A stretch of 64,000 nucleotides of DNA, from positions 3,720,001 to 3,784,000 of the forward strand of contig CM073196.1 of NCBI GenBank assembly GCA_037042915.1, in the 5' to 3' direction. Shown here one piece after another: positions 33,447 through 43,177 of this stretch. The position numbers were made by a program, and so were the translations under genes. The DNA is from Auricularia sp. M13 (lineage: Eukaryota > Basidiomycota > Agaricomycetes > Auriculariales > Auriculariaceae). The notes below the pieces were generated by a model. It did no database searches. It saw nothing but the letters and a program-made list of their open reading frames with translations, and was not told the DNA's origin. Each line of letters starts with the position of its first letter. The stretch's first letter is position 1.

Positions 33447-35142
33447 ATGGGTGCTTGCTCCAAGTGCGAGTGCCCTTACTACTTCAGAAAGAAAAAGCGA
33501 AAGTCTGGCACTGCTCGCCGATGCACGAACTGCCAGCACCTGAAGAACTTCCACAACCAACCAGAGCCCGAGCCAAGCTCAGAGGACGACTCGGGGGAGG
33601 AGGATACACCTGTGGCTGGTATGTTTAACTTGCTCTGTTTACGACACAGGCTCTAACAACAACACAGCGAAGAAGCTCGCCCTCGCCGCTAATAACGAAG
33701 CCGGGGGTAGTGCCTCTGTCAAGCCGTTCGTCGAGCCTGCCACTCAGCGATCTGCACCAGTGGTGGCTTCAATCCTCGGTCGTTACTGGCCTGGTGCTGG
33801 TGCTGGTCCATCCTCGTCGCTTGTCTCGTCGCTCGCTCCTCCCCCAACTTCCTCGACAAGTCGCTCGAATGCACTGGTTCTTCCGACAACTGCAGGCCAG
33901 GCCTTGCCAGTCACTGCAGCTTCGGAAGCCCTGAAAGGCTGGCGCGATCGCAAGGCAGCTGCTGACTCGGGCACCAGCAGTTCTGCCGCTGCAAGTCGTA
34001 CGAAGGGCAAGAGCTCTGGCAGCAATAAGGGCAAGGAGGTTTGTCGCTGGCCACCAATATAGTTTGCCGATGTGCTAAACATGTCTGTCTAGCGCGAGAG
34101 GGTTCGCAAATCTGGCTTTCTTGTCGTTTTTACCCAGCCTGGTGTCGAGGTTAGTTTGATTTATGTTACGATGCCAGATGAACCTAATCGCTGCAGTGGG
34201 ACATCAACGATACAAGCCTTCCTGTACCCACAGTCGTACCCAAAATCACAGCTGCCGAAATCCAGACGTTGGCGAACCAGGGATTTGCTGTCATCGACAC
34301 CAGCAACGGTATTACATTTCGCCCCAGCATGTCGTCGAACGAGCTGGTCGACTGGGTCTGGGAGCTCCTGCCTGCTGTCCACCGCGCCTTCCTCGATCGT
34401 ATTCAGGAGTTCTCGGTGGATCGCTCGCCACTTGTCCTGCTGCAGAAGAACCGACAGAAGCTCGTGCTCTTCCGCGAGCCTTACCCTGCTGGGTCGCACC
34501 TTAACATGGTCATAGCAGGTGCCGACCAAGCCTGGTACAGGAATGGAATATATATGGGTATTTCATATCTTCACATGCAGGCTAGCAGTCGGCTCACAGT
34601 TTTTTTTTTGGCAGCATTTTCGTTGCCTATCCCAGGCTCTGACTCGGAGGGCTCGCCCTTGAGGTCCTCCATTCATCGCCTGCCCTCTCCCAACCCCTTC
34701 TTCGACGATACATGGCCAGACGACGCAACGAACGAAGCGACTGGCTCAACTACGCTGGCACTGGACGATGAGGACGACGACGAGATTCGTGTGGTCGGGC
34801 ACAAATCGCGACAGCACTCTGGTAGCCCAGAGCCCCGTCGCTCAAAGCGCCTGAAGAGGAGCTCGCAGCAAAGTGCAGGTAGGCATCTATCCCATCGCGA
34901 GTCGCCCAGGTATTAACTCTGCATCAGGATCGGCACCCGACGACCCACTCTTCATCCACGGTAGTAGCGATGAGGCCACGAGTGCCAGTGCTTCGAATTT
35001 CATCCCAGATTCCGATAACGAGTCGGACCAGGGCCAGCAAAATCGTGCGTCTACACCCCCCAACCTTCGTGGTTTTGTTGCAGTACAGCACCCCGACTCG
35101 CCCGAGAAAGTCAAGCCTGACTGGAAGAACGACTTCCTCTAG
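33447..35142 (+). CDS. Ser-rich protein with N-terminal Cys4 knuckle
   Basis: Starts MGACSKCECPYYFRKKKRK, followed by RRCTNCQHLKNFH, so two CxxC pairs about 20 residues apart form a probable zinc knuckle with a basic loop. After an intron come a Ser/Ala-rich linker and a KGKSSGSNKGKE basic patch. A conserved-looking folded block follows: RKSGFLVVFTQPGVE, WDINDTSLPVPTVV, AEIQTLANQGFAVIDTS, SNELVDWVWELLPAVHRAFL and QKNRQKLVLFREPYP. The tail is acidic, with a basic patch (RRSKRLKRS), and ends WKNDFL. At least five introns. I do not recognise the family. As part of the transposon it may bind DNA or the transposase; that is inference from position and charge. Confidence 0.68.
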
Positions 35143-35422
35143 CTATGTTCTGTCCTTGCCCTCTCTGTCATACCCTATCCCCTTCACCATGTCCACAATC
35201 CATTGCCGTACATATGCCCTAAGTCGCATAGCCGTGAATTGCCTGTACATGCCAGTTTCTAATCCTGCCCGACCCCCCATCGTCCATCTCCCACATCATC
35301 AATCTAGACCCCTCCACTCGTTGTGAGCTCACATGTTTTTACGGTTGCCACAGCGATAATGTCACCCTTTGCAGAGCCAGACTCGTCAGTCAGAAGTCCT
35401 TGCATTTGTAGTTCGAACATCA
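35143..35422. other. Element 3' flank, no gene
   Basis: About 280 bp between the stop of the Cys-knuckle gene and the right subterminal array. Nothing but ordinary sequence is seen. Confidence 0.5.
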
Positions 35423-35590
35423 GGATTCGCGATTGAAACAGCGGGATTCGCGATTGAAACAGTTGGGTTTGCGATTTATACAGCGGGACTCGCGATTTAT
35501 ACAGCGGGACCCGCGATTGAAACAGCGGGGTTCGGGATTGAAACAGCGGGTTTCGCGATTGAAACAGCGGGGTTCGCGATTGATACAGCA
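35423..35590. repeat. Right subterminal tandem array, 21-bp unit, eight copies
   Basis: Exactly 168 bp, eight head-to-tail 21-bp units. Each has the form GG-RTTYGCGATT-KAWACAGCG, with the fifth to tenth bases and an A/T pair variable. The ATTCG and ACAGCG words also occur, in inverted orientation, in the 20-bp array at 27106-27230. Probable subterminal transposase sites. Confidence 0.8.
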
Positions 35591-35793
35591 GTAGAATCAA
35601 TACAGGACGGGGTACTAATATATATATTACGGGTTTATTTTTTGGCCAGTCTGTAAGCCATAACTCATGCTGTATTGCTTCCGGCTTTTTTGCGGACCCC
35701 GCAAGAAACTGGTTGTCCGCATTCCACAACCATTGCCCCGGTATATCACTTTAAACACGCATCTGTAACACTCCACATGCACTCTGAGTGCTT
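35591..35793. other. Junction between two transposons
   Basis: About 200 bp of AT-rich sequence (a TATATATATTACGGG tract) between the right array and the stop of the Ulp1-DDE_1 gene. The right terminus of the first element and the 3' terminus of the second must lie here or close by, but I could not find terminal inverted repeats. Confidence 0.4.
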
Positions 35794-38700
35794 TTAAACT
35801 GCCCAATCGTTGAACTTCAAGTACCACCCAGCTTCACGACGCGATCGCGATGACACTGCTCGTGGTGCCTGCGGCAACAGCTTCATCCTACCAGGAGCCC
35901 AATCGTCGTCTGTTGTGTCGGCATCGCTCATGCTTGCAATAGGATCAGGTACTGTCGCTCCTGGTGCAGTATCGCGTGCGATGCTGATTGCGTCGCCTAG
36001 ATTGATCTCATCCGATCCAGTGCCAAAGACAACTTCTGGTGAGTCGCTTTCTGCTGCTGAGTCGATGAATACACGTCCGTCCTGTTGAACTAGGCTCTCG
36101 TCGGTGGTGTTGCCCAGGACGGCCTCGACGATGTCGGCAGTTGGCACGGCCGTGTCGTCCGTTTCGTCATCGAGTGTTTGGTCAAGCGTTGGTGGGTCAC
36201 TTTCTTCGCCCATCGCGAGGGACCCTGCGCCTGTATTGAGCTCCTCCCAGAATTCCGGCATTGTCTGTGGCAGAGCTCGCAGTCGTTCCCGGACTGCACG
36301 CGATGTGATGGCTTCATACGACAGATTCTGGTCGCCAATCGTGCACATCTGCCATGCCTACAAGTATTGTGAGTTGGAGCACTGCTGGATACATCTTTAG
36401 ATCACCTTTTTTACTAATTCAACATTGTCGCCAGCCTCGAAAGCCTTGAGCATCCACTGGACGGAGCGGTCGCGCAGCGTTCCGACGCGTGAGTCCAAAT
36501 GAATTGCTTCAGCCGCTGTGCCGTCCTCCAAACTGCTGACAGTCTCTGCGACGATATCGACGTGGCTCGCGCGCTTGAGCGCGTGCTTTATGACGCGCTG
36601 CATCCCAACGTCGCATGGCTGAAAAAGCCCCGTGCAGCCAGCTGGCACGAAGAGCATGATAATGCGAGGGTGCGTGACCTTCATCCAGGTGCGGAATTCG
36701 TCGGATTTGTGCACTGACCAGCAATCTAGTTGCCAGATGAAATACTGGTCCTCTGGACAGCCAAACTCGATGCGGCGGCGTTCAAAGTATGGAACAAGGA
36801 CGTTGGTGACGTACGAGCGCATGGTTTCCTGTGTTGACCAGTACGTCTGTGTGTTCGAGTATTCAAACAAAAATGAAAGCTGCTTTGCCCGGTCCATGCC
36901 TGGAGCATTTGCGGAGGGCAGAGAACGAGTCGATTTGCCGCAGTAGATCGCTTGGAAAGGCAGCAGGACACCGTCCATCGAAACACCGACATTGAGCGTG
37001 AATGCACGCTTCTCCTCCTGGCCGACGACACTGACTTGCTTGGCGCCAGTGGAAGCCCAGGTCATCGCAGTACCGTATGCGTAGATTGACTGCGTCTGAT
37101 CGGTGTTGACACAGAATGCCGCCAGAATGAACAGCTTCTCAACAAGATGGGCAAATCGCAGAAGAAGCTTGTCACCGAGTTCAAGAGCGTTGACAGGCAC
37201 CTTCTGGGCAGCACGTGTTGGTCTACGAGGAGAGAAGCCCACAGCGTTGTGCAAGAAGCTGCGTATCCAGGCATCCGAGCAGGTGAAGGTCTTTCCGTCC
37301 TTTGAACGAACCTCAAAGACCTCTGGCGCGAGGTGAGTGATCATGCCCTGGACAAGACCACGGATCGAATAAATCGACAGGGGTACTCCAGCATCGCGAA
37401 GCACCTTGAGCCTCTTCACGATCACGGCAGCGGCATCCGGATACGGTGCCTGTGAATGAAATTAGTTAAGTGGATCTCTGAAAGAATGACGAGTACCAAG
37501 ATTCCAATGCGTGTAGAGTCCCCGCCGACTTTATAGCCTTTGCCCGCGCGGGCCAGAACTACGTCCTTCCAGCGAGGCGGTTCCCCGAGTGCACGATGGA
37601 TCCAGGTACCAACAACCTGAGACGTGAGCTTTGCGTACACCACACGGTCACGGCGTTGGACGTCTTTGACGATGGCGGTTGGACTGAATCCGTTCCGCAC
37701 TGCCGATGCGTCGATAGCTAGCCACAAGATGGGACTCTGCCAGTTGTGGCGTGTTGCTGGTGCAACGATCTTTGTGGTCGGTCGTCCGGGAAGCTTCTTG
37801 CTCTTCTGCAGCATCTTAAACGAACGGTAGGGACGACTAAGCTCGGCGATATTTTGTGCAGGAGCAGATGACAACGCAGTCGGCGCTTGGGCGGTTGAAG
37901 ACGAAGCAGCGGTCGCCACTGCGCTGGTGTCAGTGTGATCGATGTCGATGTCCCGTTCAGGCTGAGGGTCTGCAAGCTTCTTCTTCCTCTGCGCAATATT
38001 TTCAGAGAGAATTACAGTACATTTGAGCAGCACGAACATACCGGCTTTCGGCCCTGCGCCGGACACAATCCTTGCGCGATTTCAGAGAGCTTCTTCTTCT
38101 CTCTGAACTTGCGCACGCGGGCAGCGTTAGCAATGCGAAGCTCAAGCGCCTTCACCTCGTCATCCTGTGCTTTTTGCCAGAGGAAGTCCTGACGTGCCTC
38201 CTCCCGCAGCTCGCGATTTGCAGCGGCAGCAGCAGCACTGCGCTCACGATTGAGCACTGTTACGGTGCGCGGCGATCTTGCCCATACGCCGCTTCCGTTG
38301 GATCTCTTTCGCCGCTTCACCCGCTCCGTCGGACCGATATACCCGTTCCGCATGCCTCTCCGGACCGCTGGCACCTCGGCTACCTTCTCTCGGCGTCACC
38401 GGACCCCTGTCAAGCTCGGTCCTTGGATGCGACGCACTATTGCCATTGTTGTCGATCACCGCTGCGTTGGTTTCCAACCAGCGTGTAGCCGTTCGTCGGT
38501 CCGTCTCCTCGGTGTCACATTACGGCCTACACCTTCGGAGATGCCGCACACCACACCTCGGGTATTGCCCTGCATGGCCGGTGTGCGCTGGGAGTACAGG
38601 GGAAGCTGCAATGATCATGCCGACGTACATCCTTCACCCTCTGTCCCCTGGATGCTCGACCGCTCCGGCACCTCGGACCTCGGCCGCCACACTCTCCTCG

Positions 38701-39994
38701 GTCTGCGCGCGGCATGGTCCATGGTCCGGAGGCTGTCCGGATGGAGTGGGAGTGTTGATTGCTGGGTGGTGCGCCCGTACCTCGCTCGCCGACGCGTTGC
38801 GCTCGCTGCTGCGCTCGCCATTGCGTCGGCGCCTTTCGCCCCCGGTGTCAGTGTGTGCATACATGCAAGGACACCTCGGTCTGTCTCGGATACCCGCCCA
38901 ATACCCTCCATAGGCACGGACATCCTTTATCCCCTTCGTCCGGAGTCGTTCTGCGCCTTCGGCGCGACGCTTCACTCTTTCTTGACCCTCCCTTGACTCC
39001 CTTTACCCCCCATTGCTTCCACTGGCTCCCGATTACCCTCGGTGACTTCCCCGATGCCTTTCCCATCGCTTCCGGACCTCTCTTTGGTGTTGGTTGGCTT
39101 CCTTCGTTGTCCGGAGCGTTCGGATCCGGTTTGCCTCCGATCGGACTATATGTACCGGCGATTGCCCTCGGATGTACCCTAGGTTGGATCTGGTCTATTA
39201 TGTGTTCGACCTTCCCCTCCTGAGTACCCTTCCTGGTCGGCTACGCCTCCTGGTCGGTGGTGTATGCAGCACACCGTGACAAGCACCTTCTCCTCAGCGG
39301 TGAGCTGCTTAAACGGCAGTACCGATTGCTTTGTGGCTGCAGGGAGTGACCGATGGAAAGTAGCAGCGGGAGGGAGCTGCGGAGTATCGGTAGCGCTGGC
39401 AACAGAGGTGGAGGGTGCACACGCGGTCGGGCTGGTTGCCACAGGACTTGTCGCAGTTGGGCTGGTTGCAACGGGATCCATTGCATCGGGACTGCTCGAA
39501 AGGTCGATTACGACAGACGCTGGTATGCTCCAGAGCTGCAGCGGGAGTTCAGAGACAACATTGCCGGACTGGTGACGTTCGAGCAGTTCAACGAATTTGG
39601 TGATACGGAAAACATCGCAGTGGACCTGGCAGAAGAGGGGGACGTCAAAAACCGCATGCTCAATGGTGTTGATGCATGCAATTCCGCAGGAAATGTTGTC
39701 AGACTGATTTCCATGCGTGAGGACTCCGATTCGAGTGTGGGAGTTGACCACAAGTCCCAGAGCTGACATCCAGGCCATCAGGCCCGCACGTAGGTCCTGT
39801 GGAAATCCGTACTCCTTGGAATCGCCATATGACAGAGTGACGCCATTCCCGCCAATACGGTGGATCTCGCAGGCCGCCCAGTGACCGACGATGTTCAGGT
39901 GGTATGGAAACAGCACCCGAATGGTCTGACGGGCTACAATACGACCGCCCAACTCGCACCATAGGTTGCCGCAAACCGGCCCAACAAGGCGCAT
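35794..39994 (-). pseudogene. Ulp1 protease-DDE_1 transposase gene, split by a solo LTR
   Basis: Minus-strand gene. The Ulp1 (C48) part has GHWAACE (catalytic His, about residue 38 from 39994), YGDSKEYG (Asp, about 58) and NISCGIACINT (Cys, about 103). It runs into LPFKQLTAEEKV, where a 1,024-bp solo LTR (38258-39281) is inserted. Beyond the LTR the frame continues into a basic coiled region (AARVRKFREKKKL). The linker WQSPILWLAIDASAVR and a DDE_1 transposase follow: VNTDQTQSIYAYG (Asp 1), LDCWSVHKSDEFRTW (Asp 2), AGCTGLFQPCDVG (Asp 3, 37 residues on). An acidic tail ends at 35794. The catalytic residues of both enzymes look present, so the LTR is the main damage. The 5' end near 40.0 kb is lost at the border of the KDZ element. 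Confidence 0.75.
38258..39281. mobile_element. Solo LTR, 1,024 bp, with 5-bp target duplication
   Basis: Begins TGTTACGGTG and ends CACCGTGACA, the imperfect TG...CA inverted ends of an LTR. It is flanked by AGCAC at 38253-38257 and 39282-39286. No internal region and no second copy remain, as expected after LTR-LTR recombination. Its ends resemble, but its body differs from, the 284-bp LTRs of the Gypsy element at 43 kb. Orientation cannot be told. It is a fossil; age cannot be estimated without a partner LTR. Confidence 0.85.
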
Positions 39995-40037
39995 CCCGAC
40001 TCATTTGAAGTTGGACCTCGAGGGCCTTCCTGGGCGC

Positions 40038-40104
40038 AGTCGCGACTAGCCAGGACTTTTCAGCAATCCAAAGCAATCCCTGTGATGCCGAGTCAGTCGT
40101 GACT
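40038..40104 (+). promoter_or_regulatory. Palindrome cluster 1 (AGTCGYGACT)
   Basis: AGTCGCGACT at 40038-40047 and AGTCGTGACT at 40095-40104, with a one-mismatch copy at 40117-40126. The full copy nearest the small plus-strand gene ends 79 bp before its ATG at 40184. Confidence 0.65.
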
Positions 40105-40183
40105 ATGCCTGCTCTAAGTCGCGCCTATTGCAGGTTGCTGTGTGGTGCATACAAGCCCCGGCCGTGCACACTCCTTCTCCGCA

Positions 40184-40561
40184 ATGACCTCTCCCAACCA
40201 AACACCGCAAGACGTCGCCAGCCTTCCCGCATTTAACCGCGACTACGAAACCAAGACTGCATACGATCTCATAGCGCAATTAGTCCTGCTAGTGGATTAC
40301 TAGACCACATTCACCGCCGCTCTCAGTCTCGCAATTGTTTTGTCCGAGGCCCGTCTCTTATGTGCATTTCCCTTTCGACATCTTACAATATCCGCGCAAA
40401 AGCCAATATACCAGGTTGCACGCAGACACACAACGAAAGAAAACATCAATTACATTGCATCTCTCAAGCGTCCGCATTGCTTTCTGCGGCTGGATCGAGC
40501 TCGTGAGATCTTCAGCGAAGCGTCCATGAGTCCTGTGAAATACCAGCCGCAAACGCTCTAG
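40184..40561 (+). CDS. Small element gene, unknown function
   Basis: Starts MTSPNQTPQDVASLPAFNRD, then YETKTAYDLIAQLVLLVDY, after which this frame stops at 40303. A second coding-looking segment in another frame ends NINYIASLKRPHCFLRLDR, AREIFSEASMSPVKYQPQTL at a stop at 40561, only 2 bp from the convergent neighbour's stop. An intron between the two is likely but I could not place it with confidence. The palindrome 79 bp upstream matches the spacing seen for other genes of the element. No domain is recognised. Confidence 0.4.
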
Positions 40562-40563
40562 AC

Positions 40564-40959
40564 TCACCAACTCCTAAGTCGCACTGTCGGCCTGACTCGG
40601 TCCGCGCTGCTGCCGCGCCTGCGCACCTCCTCGATCTCCGCGATCTCGGCGTCCGTCGCGACGTTGAGCTCGATGCAGCGGACGATAAGCCTCGTGATCA
40701 GCTCGTCCAACTGCGCTTCCTTGGCCTCGAGCCTCTTCGTCCAGTTATTGAACGTCCGTTGCATCTTGCAGAACTCGTTTCGGGCTGCTGGTAGGACAGA
40801 AGATCCAGGAGTTGTTCGTCCAACTTCTTGAAGTCAGAGTCCAAGCCGGTGTGGACGGCGTAGCGTATCTGCCCGAAGAGAAGGAGATATAGAGATGCGG
40901 GCACACGGCGGATAATGCGAGGAGGGATGTCCGTCGTCTCTGAGGCGGGCTCGGGCATT
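40564..40959 (-). pseudogene. Small helical element protein, one frameshift
   Basis: Starts MPEPASETTDIPPRIIRRVP (ATG at 40959), then ASLYLLLFGQIRYAVHTGLD and LDEQLLDLLSYQQPE. The natural continuation (NEFCKMQRTFNNWTKRLEAK, then EAQLDELITRLIVRCIELNV) is in another frame, with no usable intron between, so about one base is missing near 40765. The last part predicts an amphipathic coiled coil, ending near 40564. It shares a divergent promoter with the plus-strand gene at 41208, where a palindrome lies 76 bp before its ATG. Function unknown. Confidence 0.45.
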
Positions 40960-41035
40960 GCGGTGTGCGACGCGGCGAAGGAGAGTACAAGGTTTCTCAG
41001 AGTCGGTGATGCTGGCGCGCCGACCTCATTTCCAC

Positions 41036-41135
41036 AGTCACGACTTCTCTCTTGCTTCTCTCGCCGGCATAGTCGCGACTGAACAACCTCAGAAGTCGCG
41101 ACTGAACAACCTGTACAGAGGCACAAGTCGCGACT
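41036..41135. promoter_or_regulatory. Palindrome cluster 2, divergent promoter
   Basis: AGTCACGACT at 41036-41045, then AGTCGCGACT at 41071-41080, 41094-41103 and 41126-41135, between the minus-strand start at 40959 and the plus-strand start at 41208. Outer copies lie 76 bp and 72 bp from the two ATGs. A TATACAA word near 41170 may be the plus-strand TATA box. Confidence 0.7.
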
Positions 41136-41207
41136 ATCGACGCCAATCATGTGCAGTTCCACCCTTTCTTATACAAGCACTTACGCTGTGCTCCTCAGGT
41201 TTATCCC

Positions 41208-41846
41208 ATGTCCGGTGCCGTGCCCGACCGCTGTGGCCCTCTCTACGACCCCGCTTGCGACTCCGGAGGCCCGCGGACACCTTCTCCTCCTCCCCCGCGG
41301 GCGATACGGCTCAGCTGTTTGCTGCCCTGTCCAAGCTCGACTTAGTCCGCCAGAATTTAGACTGGACCACGCACCTCGGCCTGCTGTACGAGAAGGACCA
41401 GATTACTCAGGAGAACGCCCGCCTGAAGTCCATCTGCGATGTCCTTGAAGCGGATCTCGCCAAGGCTAAGGCATTGCAAAAGTCGCTCCGCGAGGAGTAT
41501 ACCCTGCTCTACGACACCTCACTCCAATTTCGCGAGCGCATGGTCTACTATCTCGTTCAGTTCTACAAGCTTTCGGACGCATCTCAGTGCTTGGAACAGG
41601 ACGAGTACCATCAGCGTGCATTCGCGGCCGCACAGGAATCTCGGTGCGTAGACTACTTGCTCTGACTCGGCCGGCCTTGTCTCACCAATTTCCTGTAGTC
41701 GGCGCGACATAGAATGCGCGCGGAGACAGCTGACCAAGGGCCATTCTCGCGGCGATTTTATTCCGTTCTACGCACGGGTGCATGCATACGATGCTACGTT
41801 TTCTGGACAAGGTCATGACGCCCAGACGACCAACGGGTCATCTTGA
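41208..41846 (+). pseudogene. Coiled-coil (leucine-zipper-like) element protein, one frameshift
   Basis: Opens MSGAVPDRCGPLYDPACDSG, GPRTPSPPPP. It then continues in another frame with SSPAGDTAQLFAALSKLDLV, NLDWTTHLGLLYEKDQI and a long coiled coil (LKSICDVLEADLAKAKALQK), then FRERMVYYLVQFYKLS. A clean 55-bp intron (41644-41698, GTGCGT to GTAG) joins RRRDIECARRQLTKGHSRGD, FIPFYARVHAYDATF, ending at 41846. The shift is at the CCT/CCC run near 41285 and could be slippage or an assembly error. The order of blocks suggests an element-encoded structural or regulatory protein; no enzyme motif is seen. Confidence 0.5.
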
Positions 41847-41954
41847 ACTTGCCGGTCAAGTTGTCACTGCTAAGCCCGCCGCACAATGCCACTTCGGTTT
41901 TGAGTCTGTACCGTTCGCCGTCGCGCGCGCGTCAGTGGCAAGTCTCATCGTCTG

Positions 41955-42241
41955 CAGTCGTGACTAGTATTGCGGACAAGTCGGGCAAGTCGTGACTATC
42001 GAGACAGTGAAACAGCTCAAGTCGTGACTAGAGACGGGAAATCGGTCAGCAGTCGTGACTAGTATTGCGGAAAAGCCGGGCAAGTCGTGACTATCGAGAC
42101 GGTGAAACAGCTCAAGTCGTGACTAGAGACGGGGAAATCGGTCAGCAGTCGTGACTAGTATCGCGGAAAAGCCGGGCAAGTCGTGACTATCGAGACGGTG
42201 AAACAGCTCAAGTCGTGACTAGAGACGGGGAAATCGGTCAG
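41955..42241 (+). repeat. Tandem repeat, three units of 95/96 bp
   Basis: Units at 41955-42049, 42050-42145 and 42146-42241, nearly identical, plus a decayed partial fourth. Each unit carries three AGTCGTGACT sites in the order CAGTCGTGACTAGTATYGCGG, CAAGTCGTGACTATCGAGAC and CAAGTCGTGACTAGAGACGG. The array lies upstream of the small gene at 42462. Confidence 0.85.
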
Positions 42242-42382
42242 CAGTCGTGACTAGCACTACGGGGAAAACGCTCAAGTCGTGACTTCTGAGAGCTGTCGAA
42301 GTCGCGACTGGCGGCATGCGAAGTGCGCCAAGTCGTGACTGTAAGCTGTGCCAGTCGTAACTTGAGTCTTGTAGTCGCGACT
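41956..42382 (+). promoter_or_regulatory. Palindrome cluster 3, about a dozen copies
   Basis: Nine copies lie in the 95/96-bp tandem units; more follow at 42242-42382 in a looser arrangement, mostly AGTCGTGACT. The last, an unmutated AGTCGCGACT at 42373-42382, is 79 bp before the ATG at 42462, with a TATAAG word near 42417 as likely TATA box. Confidence 0.65.
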
Positions 42383-42461
42383 CTACTGTGGACCAAGTCC
42401 GACTCCGGCCTCCTCTTATAAGTAACACGCCCGCCGTTCCAGATGTTCTTTCCATCTCACC

Positions 42462-42629
42462 ATGTCCTCAATGCGCTGTCTAATTGCGCGGCAAAACCAG
42501 CATCCCACACCGAACGGGGTGCCGCAGGCCTTCCTCAGTGCTCACGATGTTCGCGCACACCTCGCCTCACAGCACGTGACCATCAGAGATCTCATTGACG
42601 AGCTCAACACGCTCGCTGGCGGCCGCTGA
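42462..42629 (+). CDS. 55-residue element microprotein
   Basis: A single 56-codon frame: MSSMRCLIARQNQHPTPNGV, PQAFLSAHDVRAHLASQHVT, IRDLIDELNTLAGGR. The C-terminal half predicts two amphipathic helices. It has a TATA-like word about 40 bp upstream and a palindrome 79 bp upstream, the same arrangement as the larger genes of the element. This is my main reason for calling such a short frame. A splice to a downstream exon is possible but unseen. Function unknown. Confidence 0.45.
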   Translation: MSSMRCLIARQNQHPTPNGVPQAFLSAHDVRAHLASQHVTIRDLIDELNTLAGGR

Positions 42630-42696
42630 TTGCACTTTCAGGTAAAGTTTGAGACGATACTGCCAGCCGCATACTCATAGTATTTCATCGGTAGAA

Positions 42697-42897
42697 TCAC
42701 CCTCCTTTACCTCTTCGCGTTCGAACCTGTCGCCTTGGATGTACCTCATTCTCAATCCCGCATCTGCTTGTCGTTCTCCGTGTGACGCGTGCAATAAATG
42801 CTGTTGTCGCACTAGTTCTAAAGCCGCGCGAGTTTGTGCGAGACGCGCGATTTTTAGCGCCGGTCTCGCCGCTGGCACAAAGATTCAATCCGACCAT
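42697..42897 (-). CDS. Possible small minus-strand element gene
   Basis: MVGLNLCASGETGAKNRASR from an ATG at 42897 stays open for 66 codons; a competing frame (ALKIARLAQTRAALELVRQQ) is more helix-like and may be the real one after splicing. A palindrome lies only 13 bp upstream (42911-42920), unlike the 66-84 bp elsewhere. Support is weak. Confidence 0.22.
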   Translation of the reverse strand: MVGLNLCASGETGAKNRASRTNSRGFRTSATTAFIARVTRRTTSRCGIENEVHPRRQVRTRRGKGG

Positions 42898-42910
42898 TAT
42901 TTTCCGCGAT

Positions 42911-43021
42911 AGTCGCGACTAACGAGAAGCATATCTCGCGAGAGTCGTGACTATCATTAGTTGCATCTCGCGAGAGTCGTGACTATGATTATTCGCAGTC
43001 GTTACTGTGGTCATAAGTAGT
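42911..43021. promoter_or_regulatory. Palindrome cluster 4
   Basis: AGTCGCGACT at 42911-42920; AGTCGTGACT at 42943-42952 and near 42975. Decayed relatives follow (AGTCGTTACT near 42997, AGTCGGGACT near 43019). Two copies are preceded by the same TCTCGCGAG word. It lies just past the 3' end of the long minus-strand gene. Confidence 0.55.
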
Positions 43022-43177
43022 CGGGACTACCGCACTGGCGCATTCACTGCATTATATTGTCAAAGACACGACGTTGGACGCAGTCACTACAGCGGACGCA
43101 TCCCGCTCCCATTGGCAAAGTTCTCGAACTGGAGGAACAGCTCAAATCTGCGCATGAGCTCAGGATCTACCGGCGTG

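Larger units (their letters stand above)
27106..35590. mobile_element. Integrase-type DNA transposon with BTB, 2OG-oxygenase and Cys-knuckle genes
   Basis: An approximately 8.5-kb unit bounded by two short tandem arrays that are inverted relative to each other (27106-27230 and 35423-35590). Inside are four multi-exon genes: BTB (minus), DDE integrase (plus), 2OG-oxygenase-like (minus) and a Ser-rich Cys4-knuckle protein (plus). Starts of the first two face each other across 134 bp, and the stops of the second and third are 21 bp apart. This tight packing and the mirrored ends argue for one mobile unit. The rve-type DDE transposase resembles Ginger/IS3EU-like cut-and-paste elements more than retroelements, and I see no LTRs, gag or RT. 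Exact termini and target duplications could not be found. The transposase has one frameshift, so this copy is probably not autonomous. Confidence 0.6.

Noticed and set aside
38475-39240. Plus-strand proline/threonine-rich frames of about 200-250 codons
   Set aside because: They lie wholly inside the solo LTR and have no domain; by-products of its composition.
41955-42382. CRISPR-like array
   Set aside because: Nuclear eukaryotic DNA; units are near-identical along their whole length with no variable spacers, so this is an ordinary tandem repeat.
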